DNA from: a virus
DNA length: 25,287 nucleotides
IMG/VR virus record: IMGVR_UViG_3300032087_005847
Span: 1 to 25,287 of that record
Direction: 5' to 3' (one strand)
The number at the start of each line of letters is the position of its first letter. Within the stretch, counting starts at the first letter, position 1. Below the pieces are notes generated by a model. The model had not been told where the DNA came from, ran no database searches, and saw only the letters and a program-made list of their open reading frames with translations. Positions 8,311 through 16,364 of this stretch are shown one piece after another. A program made the translations under genes and the position numbers.

Positions 8311-8814
8311 ATGAAAGAATCAGAATTAAGATCAATGATCCGTAAACAAATAAAAGAATCATTAAAAGAAAATGATTCGTTTTTAAAGCAAGTGGGCGGA
8401 TCGGTCCGGGCTAAGTTAGGAAGCCGTCGTCAGATGTTAGATAGAATTTTAGCAACTATAGACACTAACAGATTAACAAGATTGCCTAGAGTACAAAAAG
8501 TCGATTTACTCGTTGCATTAGTACAAAAATTCGGCATATCAGAACAAGATTTTGCATCAATTAAATCTAGAGTACAGCGTAATTTAGGTGTAAGCGAATC
8601 AATTGATGAAGCTGATGGTACGAAGTTGAGCGGTTCATTAGCATCACGCGGTGAAAAACTTGAAAAGACACAAGCATTTAAAATGTTAATGAAGGCAGTA
8701 GAAGCAAAGCCAACGGCACAACAAGTAGATTTTGCAATTGACTTCCTTAGCAAGTTGCCTTTAGATGACGCCGGCAAGCGTCGTTTAAAGATGAAAATTC
8801 GTCAATTTCTTTAA
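8311..8814 (+). CDS. Small helical hypothetical protein, possible head-internal protein
   Basis: This 167-residue basic, strongly helical protein is preceded by the AT-rich gap motif. It starts MKESELRSMIRKQIKESLKE, an amphipathic N-terminal helix containing IKE|S and LKE|N. These resemble the (L/I)-x-E sites cut by T4 prohead protease gp21 and the short capsid-targeting leaders of T4 internal proteins. The C-terminal part (FAIDFLSKLPLDDAGKRRLK and MKIRQFL) looks like a small helical domain. I do not recognise a named family. A role inside the head or in scaffold assembly is inferred from the leader and neighbourhood only. Confidence 0.55.
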   Translation: MKESELRSMIRKQIKESLKENDSFLKQVGGSVRAKLGSRRQMLDRILATIDTNRLTRLPRVQKVDLLVALVQKFGISEQDFASIKSRVQRNLGVSESIDEADGTKLSGSLASRGEKLEKTQAFKMLMKAVEAKPTAQQVDFAIDFLSKLPLDDAGKRRLKMKIRQFL

Positions 8815-8816
8815 TC

Positions 8817-9431
8817 ATGAGCAATAAGTTACAAAATATCAAAGCTGTACAACAGCTGCTAGATGGCACACATAAATCTCAGACTCGTACAACGATAGGA
8901 TTTAATAAAGATTCTAAGCACGAACGTCACGAAGTCGGTGACGTTTGGGAAGAAGTAATGCCAAATGGTACAACATATATAGTTACGCAGAAAAAAGGAT
9001 TTCGTATTAGAAAGCCTAAAAACAGTGTTAAATCAAAAATTAAAGATTTACTTAAAGTACCAGAACAGTGTCCGTCATGCGGAACTGAAATGCGTAACGA
9101 AGAAAAACGATTAAACTTTAAGTTTTGGTTTAAACGAAAAAAATGTTTCGGTTGTGTGATAAAAGAAGAGCAAGAAATCCGCAATCAAGGTCATGAGGCG
9201 TGGCAAGAGTATGAGCAGCGTATAATGTCCGAAAATGCTGAGTCATGGTTTAAAGATACTGATGCGGAAGTTGAACTGTTAAAAACACAAATAAAAGAAA
9301 CATATTGGCAAAATGCTGACGGCGAAAATGGCCAAGTTGATATTTCATCGGTTATAGAAAAAATTGAAACTGACTATATAGAATTAAAATCAAATATTCG
9401 TAAACAATTTGGAACGATCGATGAACAATAA
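8817..9431 (+). CDS. Zinc-ribbon hypothetical protein upstream of terminase
   Basis: This 204-residue protein starts two bases after the previous stop. Residues 24-66 (TRTTIGFNKDSKHERHEVGD through GFRIRK) form a conserved-looking beta segment. A four-cysteine zinc ribbon follows: CPSC at 85-88 and CFGC at 110-113, separated by a basic stretch (KRLNFKFWFKRKK). The C-terminal third is helical and acidic. It may bind nucleic acid. Its place two genes upstream of the large terminase makes a packaging or DNA-end-binding role possible, but I see no helix-turn-helix or other hallmark of a small terminase. Confidence 0.55.
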   Translation: MSNKLQNIKAVQQLLDGTHKSQTRTTIGFNKDSKHERHEVGDVWEEVMPNGTTYIVTQKKGFRIRKPKNSVKSKIKDLLKVPEQCPSCGTEMRNEEKRLNFKFWFKRKKCFGCVIKEEQEIRNQGHEAWQEYEQRIMSENAESWFKDTDAEVELLKTQIKETYWQNADGENGQVDISSVIEKIETDYIELKSNIRKQFGTIDEQ

Positions 9432-10065
9432 AGATCAGATATTAAGAGCCGAAATAAAACGCTTAGTAAATGAAGTACTTTCGGAAGCAGAAGCGGGCGA
9501 AGACTTAGAAAAAGAATTGTCTAAAGTAGGAACTGAATTAGCCGCGGCAATTAAAAAAGCTGATATCGACGTTTCCGAATTAGAAGAAAAATACCAGCGG
9601 GCGATTGATGAGGGAGCTGATAAGAATCAGCTTAATGAAATTGTTATAGAAACAATTACGGCAATCTTATTAAAGATAATGACGCTTAATGCTATTATAG
9701 GATTGATTACAAAAGGCGTAAAGTTTCTTTCAAAAAAATTAAATTGGCAAAAAGGTGAAAATTTTGCTGAAAAAGTTTTGCATTATGTCCATGAAGTTGA
9801 AGCTGGATTTAAAAAGCCATTGGATGCAGTATTAAAGTTGTTTATTAAAGATGCACAAACACGAAAATCAGTTGTCAATATAATGTATGCTATCTTAGTT
9901 GCATCATTGGCTGTAGGATATGGCACGGAAGCAATTCAATCTCTCAAAGATGCGGAATGGTTTAGTGGCGGCGTAAAAGGTCTTAAGGTATTAGCTAAGT
10001 CTGATGAAGTAATGGCTAATCTTAAAAATCCTATAATTGTTAAAGCAATTAAAGCATTTGCATAA
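9421..10065 (+). CDS. Helical membrane-type protein, possible head-internal protein
   Basis: I use the ATG at 9421, which overlaps the upstream stop by 11 nt; a TTG start at 9409 is possible but less likely. The 214-residue product opens with an amphipathic helix (KDQILRAEIKRLVNEVLSEA) holding an LSE|A site like those cut by gp21-type proteases. An acidic coiled-coil-like stretch (27-65) comes next, then two hydrophobic segments at about 75-99 (ETITAILLKIMTLNAIIGLI) and 150-168 (VVNIMYAILVASLAVGYG). The leader resembles that of the protein at 8311. It could be an ejected or membrane-active internal protein. No family is recognised. Confidence 0.5.
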   Translation: MNNKDQILRAEIKRLVNEVLSEAEAGEDLEKELSKVGTELAAAIKKADIDVSELEEKYQRAIDEGADKNQLNEIVIETITAILLKIMTLNAIIGLITKGVKFLSKKLNWQKGENFAEKVLHYVHEVEAGFKKPLDAVLKLFIKDAQTRKSVVNIMYAILVASLAVGYGTEAIQSLKDAEWFSGGVKGLKVLAKSDEVMANLKNPIIVKAIKAFA

Positions 10066-10082
10066 TTTGTCGTTCTGACAAA
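10066..10082 (+). repeat. Short inverted repeat after stop codon
   Basis: TTTGTC, loop GTTCT, GACAAA: a perfect 6-bp stem immediately after the TAA at 10063-10065 and 22 nt before the terminase start. It is AT-rich, weak, and followed by AAATTT rather than a T run, so it is not a convincing rho-independent terminator. It might fold in mRNA or bind a protein. Confidence 0.35.
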
Positions 10083-10104
10083 AATTTCTTATATTTAGGT
10101 TATA

Positions 10105-11682
10105 ATGGCGCAACGTAGTATTAAAGAAGTAATTCGCGAAGAATACAAGAAATGTGCACAAGACCCCGTGCACTTCATGCGTAAGTACTGCATTATTCAA
10201 CATCCTACAAAAGGTAAGATGTATTTTAACCTATATCCATTCCAGGCAACGGCATTAACTACATTACAGCATAATCGATATAATGTAATTCTTAAGTCAC
10301 GTCAATTAGGCATTTCAACATTGTCAGCCGGCTTCGTATTATGGAACATGTTATTCAAAGATGATTATAACGTTCTTGTAATTGCCACGACACAAGAAGT
10401 TGCTAAAAACTTAGTAACTAAAATCAGAGTAATGCACGAAAATTTACCGTCATGGCTTAAAGGTAAAACGTTAGAAGACAACAAACTTTCCTTGAGATTT
10501 AAAAATGGCTCACAAGTAAAAGCGGTATCAAGCGCCGGCACTGCTGGTCGTTCTGAAGCATTATCATTGCTCGTTATTGATGAGGCTGCATTTATTAAAA
10601 ATATTGAAGAAATTTGGGCATCCGCTCAACAAACATTGGCAACTGGTGGAGGGTGTGTTGCTCTTTCAACGCCTAATGGTACTGGTAACTGGTTTCATAA
10701 AACATGGGTAGATGCCGAGGCCGGAGGGCAGTTCATGCCTACAGAACTACACTGGACCGTACACCCAGAACGAGACCAGAAGTGGCGAGATGAACAGACT
10801 GGTCTATTAGGTGAAAAGATGGCCGCACAAGAATGTGATTGTGACTTTATTACATCTGGTCATACTGTTATTGACGGTCCTATTTTGCAATGGTACGAAC
10901 AGACTTATGTTAAAGACCCAATGGAAAAGAGAGGGTTTGATTCTAACTACTGGATATGGGAGTATCCAGACTATGGAAAAGATTATGTAGTAGTAGCGGA
11001 CGTAGCACGAGGCGATGGCGGCGACTACTCTGCATTCCATGTTATTGAAATAGAAAACATGGTTCAAGTTGCCGAATACAAAGGAAAGATAGGCACTACA
11101 GAATACGGTAATATGTTAGTATCTGTTGCAACAGAATGGAACAATGCATTACTAGTCATTGAAAATGCTAACATTGGTTGGGCTGCAATTCAAGTTGTGA
11201 TAGACAAGAACTATGATAACTTGTATTATTCGTACCGGCAAGATGCATATGTAGATGAAGATATACATTTATCTAAAGGTTATGACTTAAAAAACAAAGC
11301 GCAAAAAGTACCAGGATTTTCTACAACATCTAAGACCAGGCCATTGGTCATATCAAAGTTAGAGACGTATTTTAGAGAAAAAACGCCTATTGTACATAGC
11401 AAACGTTTAATTGATGAATTGTTTGTGTTTATATGGAATGGTAGCAAGGCAGAAGCACAATCGGGCTATAATGACGATTTAGTAATGGCGTTTGGAATTG
11501 CATTATGGGTACGCGATACTGCACTGCGTTTACGGCAGCAGGGCCTGGAGCTATCTAAAAAATCGTTAGGTTATTTTGGAAAAGTACAACACGATACAGG
11601 TGTATATACAAATAAAAATTCTAACGGCTCATGGGAATGGCGTAATGGCTATGGAAAAGATGATCTAACCTGGCTAATATGA
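10105..11682 (+). CDS. terL: Terminase large subunit, T4 gp17-like
   Basis: This 525-residue protein has the length and motif order of a packaging motor. The N-terminal ATPase contains an atypical Walker A, KSRQLGIST (64-72; the 'SRQLGKTT' class of T4 gp17), Walker B plus catalytic Glu, LLVIDEAAF (155-163), and the coupling motif STPNGTG (188-194). The C-terminal RNase H-like nuclease shows ADVARGDGGDYSAF (298-311, Asp299), VIENANIGW (351-359, Glu353) and GYNDDLVMAF (454-463, Asp457/458), together the usual acidic triad. It cuts concatemeric DNA and pumps it through the portal, the next gene. The start has only a weak AGG (10097-10099). Confidence 0.95.
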   Translation: MAQRSIKEVIREEYKKCAQDPVHFMRKYCIIQHPTKGKMYFNLYPFQATALTTLQHNRYNVILKSRQLGISTLSAGFVLWNMLFKDDYNVLVIATTQEVAKNLVTKIRVMHENLPSWLKGKTLEDNKLSLRFKNGSQVKAVSSAGTAGRSEALSLLVIDEAAFIKNIEEIWASAQQTLATGGGCVALSTPNGTGNWFHKTWVDAEAGGQFMPTELHWTVHPERDQKWRDEQTGLLGEKMAAQECDCDFITSGHTVIDGPILQWYEQTYVKDPMEKRGFDSNYWIWEYPDYGKDYVVVADVARGDGGDYSAFHVIEIENMVQVAEYKGKIGTTEYGNMLVSVATEWNNALLVIENANIGWAAIQVVIDKNYDNLYYSYRQDAYVDEDIHLSKGYDLKNKAQKVPGFSTTSKTRPLVISKLETYFREKTPIVHSKRLIDELFVFIWNGSKAEAQSGYNDDLVMAFGIALWVRDTALRLRQQGLELSKKSLGYFGKVQHDTGVYTNKNSNGSWEWRNGYGKDDLTWLI

Positions 11683-11690
11683 TATTTATA
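11683..11690. promoter_or_regulatory. TATTTATA motif before the portal gene
   Basis: The motif begins directly after the terminase TGA. The 24-nt gap reads TATTTATAACAAAAGAAACT then GATT. It shares ATATTTATAACAAA with the gap at 5934-5947. AAAGAA also serves as a modest ribosome site for the ATG at 11707. Confidence 0.5.
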
Positions 11691-11706
11691 ACAAAAGAAA
11701 CTGATT

Positions 11707-13593
11707 ATGGCAGATACATCATTAAGATCAAGACTATCTAGACTATTTTCGACGAATGTAGTTGTACGTCGTATAGCAAAAAATAGACTCAAGGTAGTTG
11801 ATACGAATCGTTTGCAATCAATGGGGTCGCTTTCGAATAACAGATATATAGATCGTTTTTCCGGAATGCATAAAGCCCAATCTGGATTTGCAACATATAA
11901 TCAAAATTATACATTCTTTACATCTAAATTAGAGTTATATTCTGATTATGAAGCAATGGACATGGATCCGATTATTGCATCGGCATTAGATGTTTATGCA
12001 GATGAATGTACAGTTAAAGACGCCGATGGCGACACTTTAACTATCAATTCGCAGAACGATGAAATCAAAAAAGTTTTGCATAATCTTTTTTATGATGTAC
12101 TTAATGTCGATTATAATCTTTGGCCATGGATTCGTAATGCATGTAAGTACGGCGACTTTTTCTTGCATTTAGACATTGAAGATGAAATTGGTATTGTAAA
12201 TGTGACGCCGTTAAGTGGTTATGAAGTTCGACGTGAAGAAGGGTTTGACCCAGCAAATCCATATGCATATAAATTTGTATGGGAAGGTACTCATACAGCA
12301 TATGCATCGGCTCGTTCGAATCAAGATCAGAGAGAATTTCAAAACTTTGAAATAGCACATTTTAGATTATTATCAGATACAAACTTCTTACCGTATGGTA
12401 AGTCTATGATTGAGCCGGCACGTAAAGTATTCAAGCAACTCATGTTGATGGAAGATGCTATGTTAATTCATAGAATAATGCGCGCCCCGGAACGTAGAAT
12501 ATTTAAAGTAGATGTAGGAAATATTCCGCCGGCCGAAGTCGATGCTCATATGAAGAACATTATTGGCAATATGAAAAAAATTCCATATGTGGATGAACGA
12601 ACAGGTGAATACAACCTTAAGTTCAACATGGAAAACATGATGGAAGATTACTTCCTGCCAGTACGAGGGGGCGAATCTGGAACGGCTGTAGAATCTTTAC
12701 CAGGTTTATCTAATGATGGCCAAATCGAGGATATTGATTACCTACGCAATAAAATGCACGCCGCGCTTAAAATACCAAAAGCATTCTTAGGATATGATGA
12801 AGGAGTTGAAGGAAAGGCGACGTTGGCTGCAGAGGATGTTAGATTTGCTAGAACAATTGAACGTCTTCAAAAGATATTCGTTTCTGAGTTAACAAAAATT
12901 GCAATTGTACATTTATTTTCGCAAGGATTTAAAGATGAGGATTTAGTTGACTTTTCTATATCATTAACTAATCCTTCGTTAATTTATGAAAAGCAAAAAG
13001 TAGAAACATTAAATGAAAAAATAAGCTTAGCTTCATCATTAAAAGAATCTACGTTATTCTCCGAACGTTGGATTTATGAAAACATATTCGGATTGAGTCA
13101 AGATGAATGGCGTGCAGAACAAGAACAGGTAATACAAGACCTTAAGTCTGACTTTAGAAAAGAACAAATTAAATCTGAAGGCAATGATCCTAAAAAGACA
13201 AATATGAGTTTTGGTACTCCGCATGATATTGCCTCAATGCATGTTTCTAATAGAAATGGAGAATTATTGCCTGGACAAGAACAAAAACATGTTGCTGGCC
13301 CCGGTAGACCAAAAGAACCTGGTACATGGGGGTCACATGATTCGCCTCATGGCAGAGATCCAATTGGCATTAAGTCATTAGATACTGTATTTAATACAGA
13401 TAAGTCACCACTGCAACATAATTACCGAGGAAATTCTCCGTTAAGTATAGAAAGTAAAGATATGGCCGCATTGATAGGCTCATTGAAATCTGCATTTAAG
13501 ACATCTACGGTTCTACAAGAATCATTAAATAATAATGATAATTTATCGGATTCTGGTACGATGCTAGATGAAAACCAATTGATGGAAGAATGA
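11707..13593 (+). CDS. 20: Portal vertex protein, T4 gp20-like
   Basis: This 628-residue protein has characteristic gp20 family segments: YEAMDMDPIIASALDVYADE (near 80-100), LIHRIMRAPERRIFKVDVGN, MMEDYFLPVRGGESGT, and the clip/channel region FLGYDEGVEGKATLAAEDVR. It forms the dodecameric ring at the special head vertex, through which the terminase packages DNA and to which the neck attaches. Length is close to, and slightly longer than, T4 gp20 because of a low-complexity C-terminal extension after residue ~480 (GQEQKHVAGPGRPKEPGTWG and onward) that ends with acidic Asn/Ser-rich sequence. It is directly downstream of terL. Confidence 0.95.
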   Translation: MADTSLRSRLSRLFSTNVVVRRIAKNRLKVVDTNRLQSMGSLSNNRYIDRFSGMHKAQSGFATYNQNYTFFTSKLELYSDYEAMDMDPIIASALDVYADECTVKDADGDTLTINSQNDEIKKVLHNLFYDVLNVDYNLWPWIRNACKYGDFFLHLDIEDEIGIVNVTPLSGYEVRREEGFDPANPYAYKFVWEGTHTAYASARSNQDQREFQNFEIAHFRLLSDTNFLPYGKSMIEPARKVFKQLMLMEDAMLIHRIMRAPERRIFKVDVGNIPPAEVDAHMKNIIGNMKKIPYVDERTGEYNLKFNMENMMEDYFLPVRGGESGTAVESLPGLSNDGQIEDIDYLRNKMHAALKIPKAFLGYDEGVEGKATLAAEDVRFARTIERLQKIFVSELTKIAIVHLFSQGFKDEDLVDFSISLTNPSLIYEKQKVETLNEKISLASSLKESTLFSERWIYENIFGLSQDEWRAEQEQVIQDLKSDFRKEQIKSEGNDPKKTNMSFGTPHDIASMHVSNRNGELLPGQEQKHVAGPGRPKEPGTWGSHDSPHGRDPIGIKSLDTVFNTDKSPLQHNYRGNSPLSIESKDMAALIGSLKSAFKTSTVLQESLNNNDNLSDSGTMLDENQLMEE

Positions 13594-13619
13594 CGTGATG
13601 GTATTTAGTATTAACGCCA

Positions 13620-13627
13620 TATTTATA
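13620..13627. promoter_or_regulatory. TATTTATA motif before the head/lysis/two-component cluster
   Basis: The 66-nt gap between portal and the next gene contains CCATATTTATAAAAAAG, the fourth exact copy of the 8-mer in a gap. It is the last clear gap element before about 7 kb of nearly gapless genes, so it is the best candidate site controlling them. Confidence 0.45.
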
Positions 13628-13633
13628 AAAAAG

Positions 13634-13643
13634 TATGATCATA
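13634..13643. repeat. Perfect 10-bp palindrome TATGATCATA
   Basis: A dyad lies 6 nt after the TATTTATA motif and 16 nt before the start at 13660. It could be an operator half-site pair, but a 10-bp AT-rich palindrome may occur by chance. Confidence 0.3.
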
Positions 13644-13659
13644 ACAGGGCGATTACTTC

Positions 13660-14502
13660 ATGAAACGAATGAAACATTCCAAGTATAAGAATACAGGACT
13701 AATCTTTGAACTTCTCGTCCGCCAGGTTGCATCTGATACGATGCACAATAAAGACTCAAAAGCGTTACATATTTTAAAACGTCATTTTTCTAAAAGCGCA
13801 GAACTTTCGAAAGAATTAAAACTGTACAGGTCCTTACACGAAGAAAAATTTACTAGTGAGCGAAAGGCGGAACTTTTTTTAGATGCAGTTCTTAAATCTA
13901 GACGACAGTTAAATGAATCTCAATTACGTAGAGAAAAATATAACTTAGTTAAAGAAATTAACAATATATTAGATACGATAGAGTTTTTTAATGCTCGTAT
14001 TCCGTCGTATAAGCAACATGCTGCAATATATAAATTGTTTGAGTTTACCGAATCTGACGATCCTCGGCATTACGTTGATAATCGTATGTCATTAGTAGAA
14101 CATATACAGACACAAACAAAATCAGAAGAAAAAATATCGCTTGTATCAGAAGATAAAGATATAAGAATCTTAGCATCTAAAATGGTCGTGGACAAGTTTA
14201 ATGAAAAATATGCTACATTAAATACACCACAAAAAAGAATGTTGAGAGAATACATTAATAATGTTACTAATTCTACAAAGCTTAAAGCATATGTTTTAGA
14301 AGAAACAAACAAAATTGATTCCGAAATAAAAACATTAAGCCGCCAAGTTGTTAGCAAAGTAACACGTATTAAATTAAATGAAGTTTCATCATTGTTAGAT
14401 CAGTTACGCCAAAAGCATGTTATTCATGATAAGGACATCGTAACAATGTTACGTTATTATGAATTAGTCGAAGAGTTGAAAAAAACAAAAGGGACTAACT
14501 AA
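13660..14502 (+). CDS. Conserved-looking helical head-cluster protein downstream of portal
   Basis: This 280-residue, highly helical and charged protein starts MKRMKHSKYKNTGLIFELLV. I have the impression that such proteins sit next to the portal gene in T4-like marine phages, but I cannot name the family. Long amphipathic helices (35-130 and 160-270) suggest coiled coils, as in core or scaffold components. It contains LNE|S at 84-87, a possible prohead-protease site. No membrane segment or enzyme motif is seen. The stop overlaps the next gene (TAATG). Confidence 0.65.
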   Translation: MKRMKHSKYKNTGLIFELLVRQVASDTMHNKDSKALHILKRHFSKSAELSKELKLYRSLHEEKFTSERKAELFLDAVLKSRRQLNESQLRREKYNLVKEINNILDTIEFFNARIPSYKQHAAIYKLFEFTESDDPRHYVDNRMSLVEHIQTQTKSEEKISLVSEDKDIRILASKMVVDKFNEKYATLNTPQKRMLREYINNVTNSTKLKAYVLEETNKIDSEIKTLSRQVVSKVTRIKLNEVSSLLDQLRQKHVIHDKDIVTMLRYYELVEELKKTKGTN

Positions 14503-14807
14503 TGGCACGTGGGCAAGTTTATTTACCACCATCAGGGTCGCAAAATAATCAATTTGAAACCCAAGGCTTTCCGGGAGAATATCATTCACCTTTAGCATAT
14601 ACAGCCGGACAAATTGATCTTACCGGGTCAAATTACGGATATGGTGCAGTTATGGTAGTAGCTGACGGCAGCGCCACTTTACATTATGCCGGCGGAACTA
14701 GTTCATTGGCTAGCGATTTAACTGCTAAAGATATTTACAACTTATCCGTAGCAAAAATAACCGGCGGCACTGGATCTAAAATTTATTTATTTAAGAGACA
14801 ACAATAA
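14502..14807 (+). CDS. Small beta-rich virion protein
   Basis: This 101-residue protein starts MARGQVYLPPSGSQNNQFET and is rich in Gly, Ser, Tyr and beta-strand patterns (YGYGAVMVVADGSATLHYAG, then IYNLSVAKITGGTGSKIYLF). It lacks Cys and membrane segments. Both ends overlap neighbours by one base (TAATG), so it is tightly coupled to the head genes. Size and composition would suit a head decoration or stabilising protein, but this is an inference from context. Confidence 0.6.
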   Translation: MARGQVYLPPSGSQNNQFETQGFPGEYHSPLAYTAGQIDLTGSNYGYGAVMVVADGSATLHYAGGTSSLASDLTAKDIYNLSVAKITGGTGSKIYLFKRQQ

Positions 14808-15565
14808 TGAAGTTAATTGATCAATTAGATTTATATTTTGAAGCATTAGATAAAATTTCTGATAAAGAAGCGGCACAAGATTTCGATTCTTTAGATGATA
14901 AAGATATTGATAATGATGGCGATGTGGATGATACCGATTCATACCTTCATAACAAGTTAGGCAATGTTGCTAAAAACGTTAACGAAGCAGATGATATTGA
15001 ACAGCTTCATAGCGATTTTATGCGTATGTTATCCGATAAGTTATCAGATAATGAAGCTCGAGCGTTAATAACTCAATTGAGACGTCAATATGATGACGAA
15101 GAAATTCGTGCAGTATTAGGTCCATTAGGATTATTACGCGATGAAATGATGGAAATGTCAACGACAGCGGCCGTGCCTGGCGATATTAAAACGCCATATG
15201 CATTTGGTAAGAAAGAGGATGAAAAGGATAATGCTGAAGTTGTCGGATATAAAAAAGTACAAGAAAGTGCTTATAAGCGGATGATGCGAGATGTATATGG
15301 AATTGATTCAATTGATGAGGCAGTAACATATTCGGACTTTAAAAAAGATCCAAAATCGACACCACAGCAAAAGGTAAATAGAGGTATTGCAGAAGTAAAC
15401 CGCATGTTAGCTGAAATGGAAAAGATTGTTAACAACAACTTACGGTTAAAACAAGAAATGGGCGTTGATTCATCTCACTTTTGGAAAACGACCGGCAACC
15501 GCTTTGCAAAGATTAATGAGCGCATGACGCGTATATCAAATAGATTAAGAGAATTATCAAAATGA
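14807..15565 (+). CDS. Head-cluster protein with EF-hand/dockerin-like loop (probable prohead core protein)
   Basis: This acidic protein has 252 residues. Residues 33-44 (DIDNDGDVDDTD) fit a calcium-binding EF-hand or dockerin loop: Asp at positions 1, 3, 5, 7 and 12, Gly at 6, a hydrophobic residue at 8. Residues 117-134 (MSTTAAVPGDIKTPYAFG) resemble a phrase I associate with T4-like head-cluster proteins. The C-terminal half is coiled-coil-like (IAEVNRMLAEMEKIVNNNLR). Its position between portal and prohead protease is where T4 has its small prohead core genes 67 and 68, so a core/scaffold role is likely. The stop overlaps the next start (ATGA). Confidence 0.6.
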   Translation: MKLIDQLDLYFEALDKISDKEAAQDFDSLDDKDIDNDGDVDDTDSYLHNKLGNVAKNVNEADDIEQLHSDFMRMLSDKLSDNEARALITQLRRQYDDEEIRAVLGPLGLLRDEMMEMSTTAAVPGDIKTPYAFGKKEDEKDNAEVVGYKKVQESAYKRMMRDVYGIDSIDEAVTYSDFKKDPKSTPQQKVNRGIAEVNRMLAEMEKIVNNNLRLKQEMGVDSSHFWKTTGNRFAKINERMTRISNRLRELSK

Positions 15566-16356
15566 ATAAAGTAATGAGATATTACCAGACGTGGTCAGAT
15601 TATTCACGTCGTCCTGAAGTTCAATCTTTAATTGAATCAAAAGGCATGGAATATGTGCGTCAGCAGTATATGCGTGAAGTAAATTACATGCAATGGAATT
15701 ATCCAACTCAAATAAATGAGTCAACCTCGCCTGGCGGAGCTGTTAATAACGCAATTAATGCAGATGGCAGCTCAACTCAATTTATTACGGGATATAGTAA
15801 AGAAACATCGACGTTTACATTAGCTAATGGGTTAGCTGATGGATTTGAAGATGCAATCCATGGTACATTTTTCGACGTGTATGCATATAATAACACCGTA
15901 GATTATTCATTAGATCATGCTGATAGTGTTAAACAAATTAGATGTTTTATAACAACAGGGTCTGCAGAAACATTTTCAAATACCGGCGGCGCAGCATGCG
16001 TCATTACCGCATCTGTTGATGGCGTAAGTGGTATTGTTACCGGTTCAATATTAGAATCGTTTAGAGATGCAATAAATAATCAAGGTGCATCCGCAGTCGT
16101 AGCTGGCTTTACAAATACATTTGCGCCATCAGATATAATATCAGGTTCGGTAACAGATAATGTATTAACTATTACAAGAGAATATAACGCCGGCGTGCCA
16201 GATATATCATTAACGGCCGGTTCTAATACTATTAATTTATCCGATACGGCATCAGTTGCAACACCAGTTAATGGCCTCGATACATACTATTATGCACAAG
16301 GCATGCAAGTATTTGATGGAGCGGTTGCGCCTTATTCAACATTACCTAGAAAATAA
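15562..16356 (+). CDS. Head-cluster structural protein with possible cleaved leader
   Basis: This 264-residue protein has two parts. Residues 1-53 are helical and aromatic (MNKVMRYYQTWSDYSRRPEV and following) and end in QINE|S, the same I-N-E-S sequence found near the N-terminus of the prohead protease encoded next. After it comes a Gly/Ser/Thr-rich beta region (YSKETSTFTLANGLADGFED, FTNTFAPSDIISGSVTDNVL) like small virion proteins. I infer a structural head protein matured by cleavage after Glu53. No family name is recognised. Confidence 0.55.
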   Translation: MNKVMRYYQTWSDYSRRPEVQSLIESKGMEYVRQQYMREVNYMQWNYPTQINESTSPGGAVNNAINADGSSTQFITGYSKETSTFTLANGLADGFEDAIHGTFFDVYAYNNTVDYSLDHADSVKQIRCFITTGSAETFSNTGGAACVITASVDGVSGIVTGSILESFRDAINNQGASAVVAGFTNTFAPSDIISGSVTDNVLTITREYNAGVPDISLTAGSNTINLSDTASVATPVNGLDTYYYAQGMQVFDGAVAPYSTLPRK

Positions 16357-16364
16357 GGAATCTT

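Noticed and set aside
8817-9431. Zinc-ribbon protein as the small terminase subunit
   Set aside because: Position near terL is suggestive, but there is no helix-turn-helix or gp16-like coiled-coil oligomerisation core that I can recognise.
10092-10099. TATTTAGG as another copy of the gap motif
   Set aside because: It has two mismatches and ends only 5 nt before the ATG, too close for a promoter -10 element giving a normal leader. Mentioned only as a weak relative.
10066-10106. Hairpin as a terminator, and CTGACA...TATAAT as a promoter for terL
   Set aside because: The 6-bp stem is weak and has no T tract. The TATAAT overlaps the start codon and the spacing to CTGACA is about 20 bp, so neither call is convincing.
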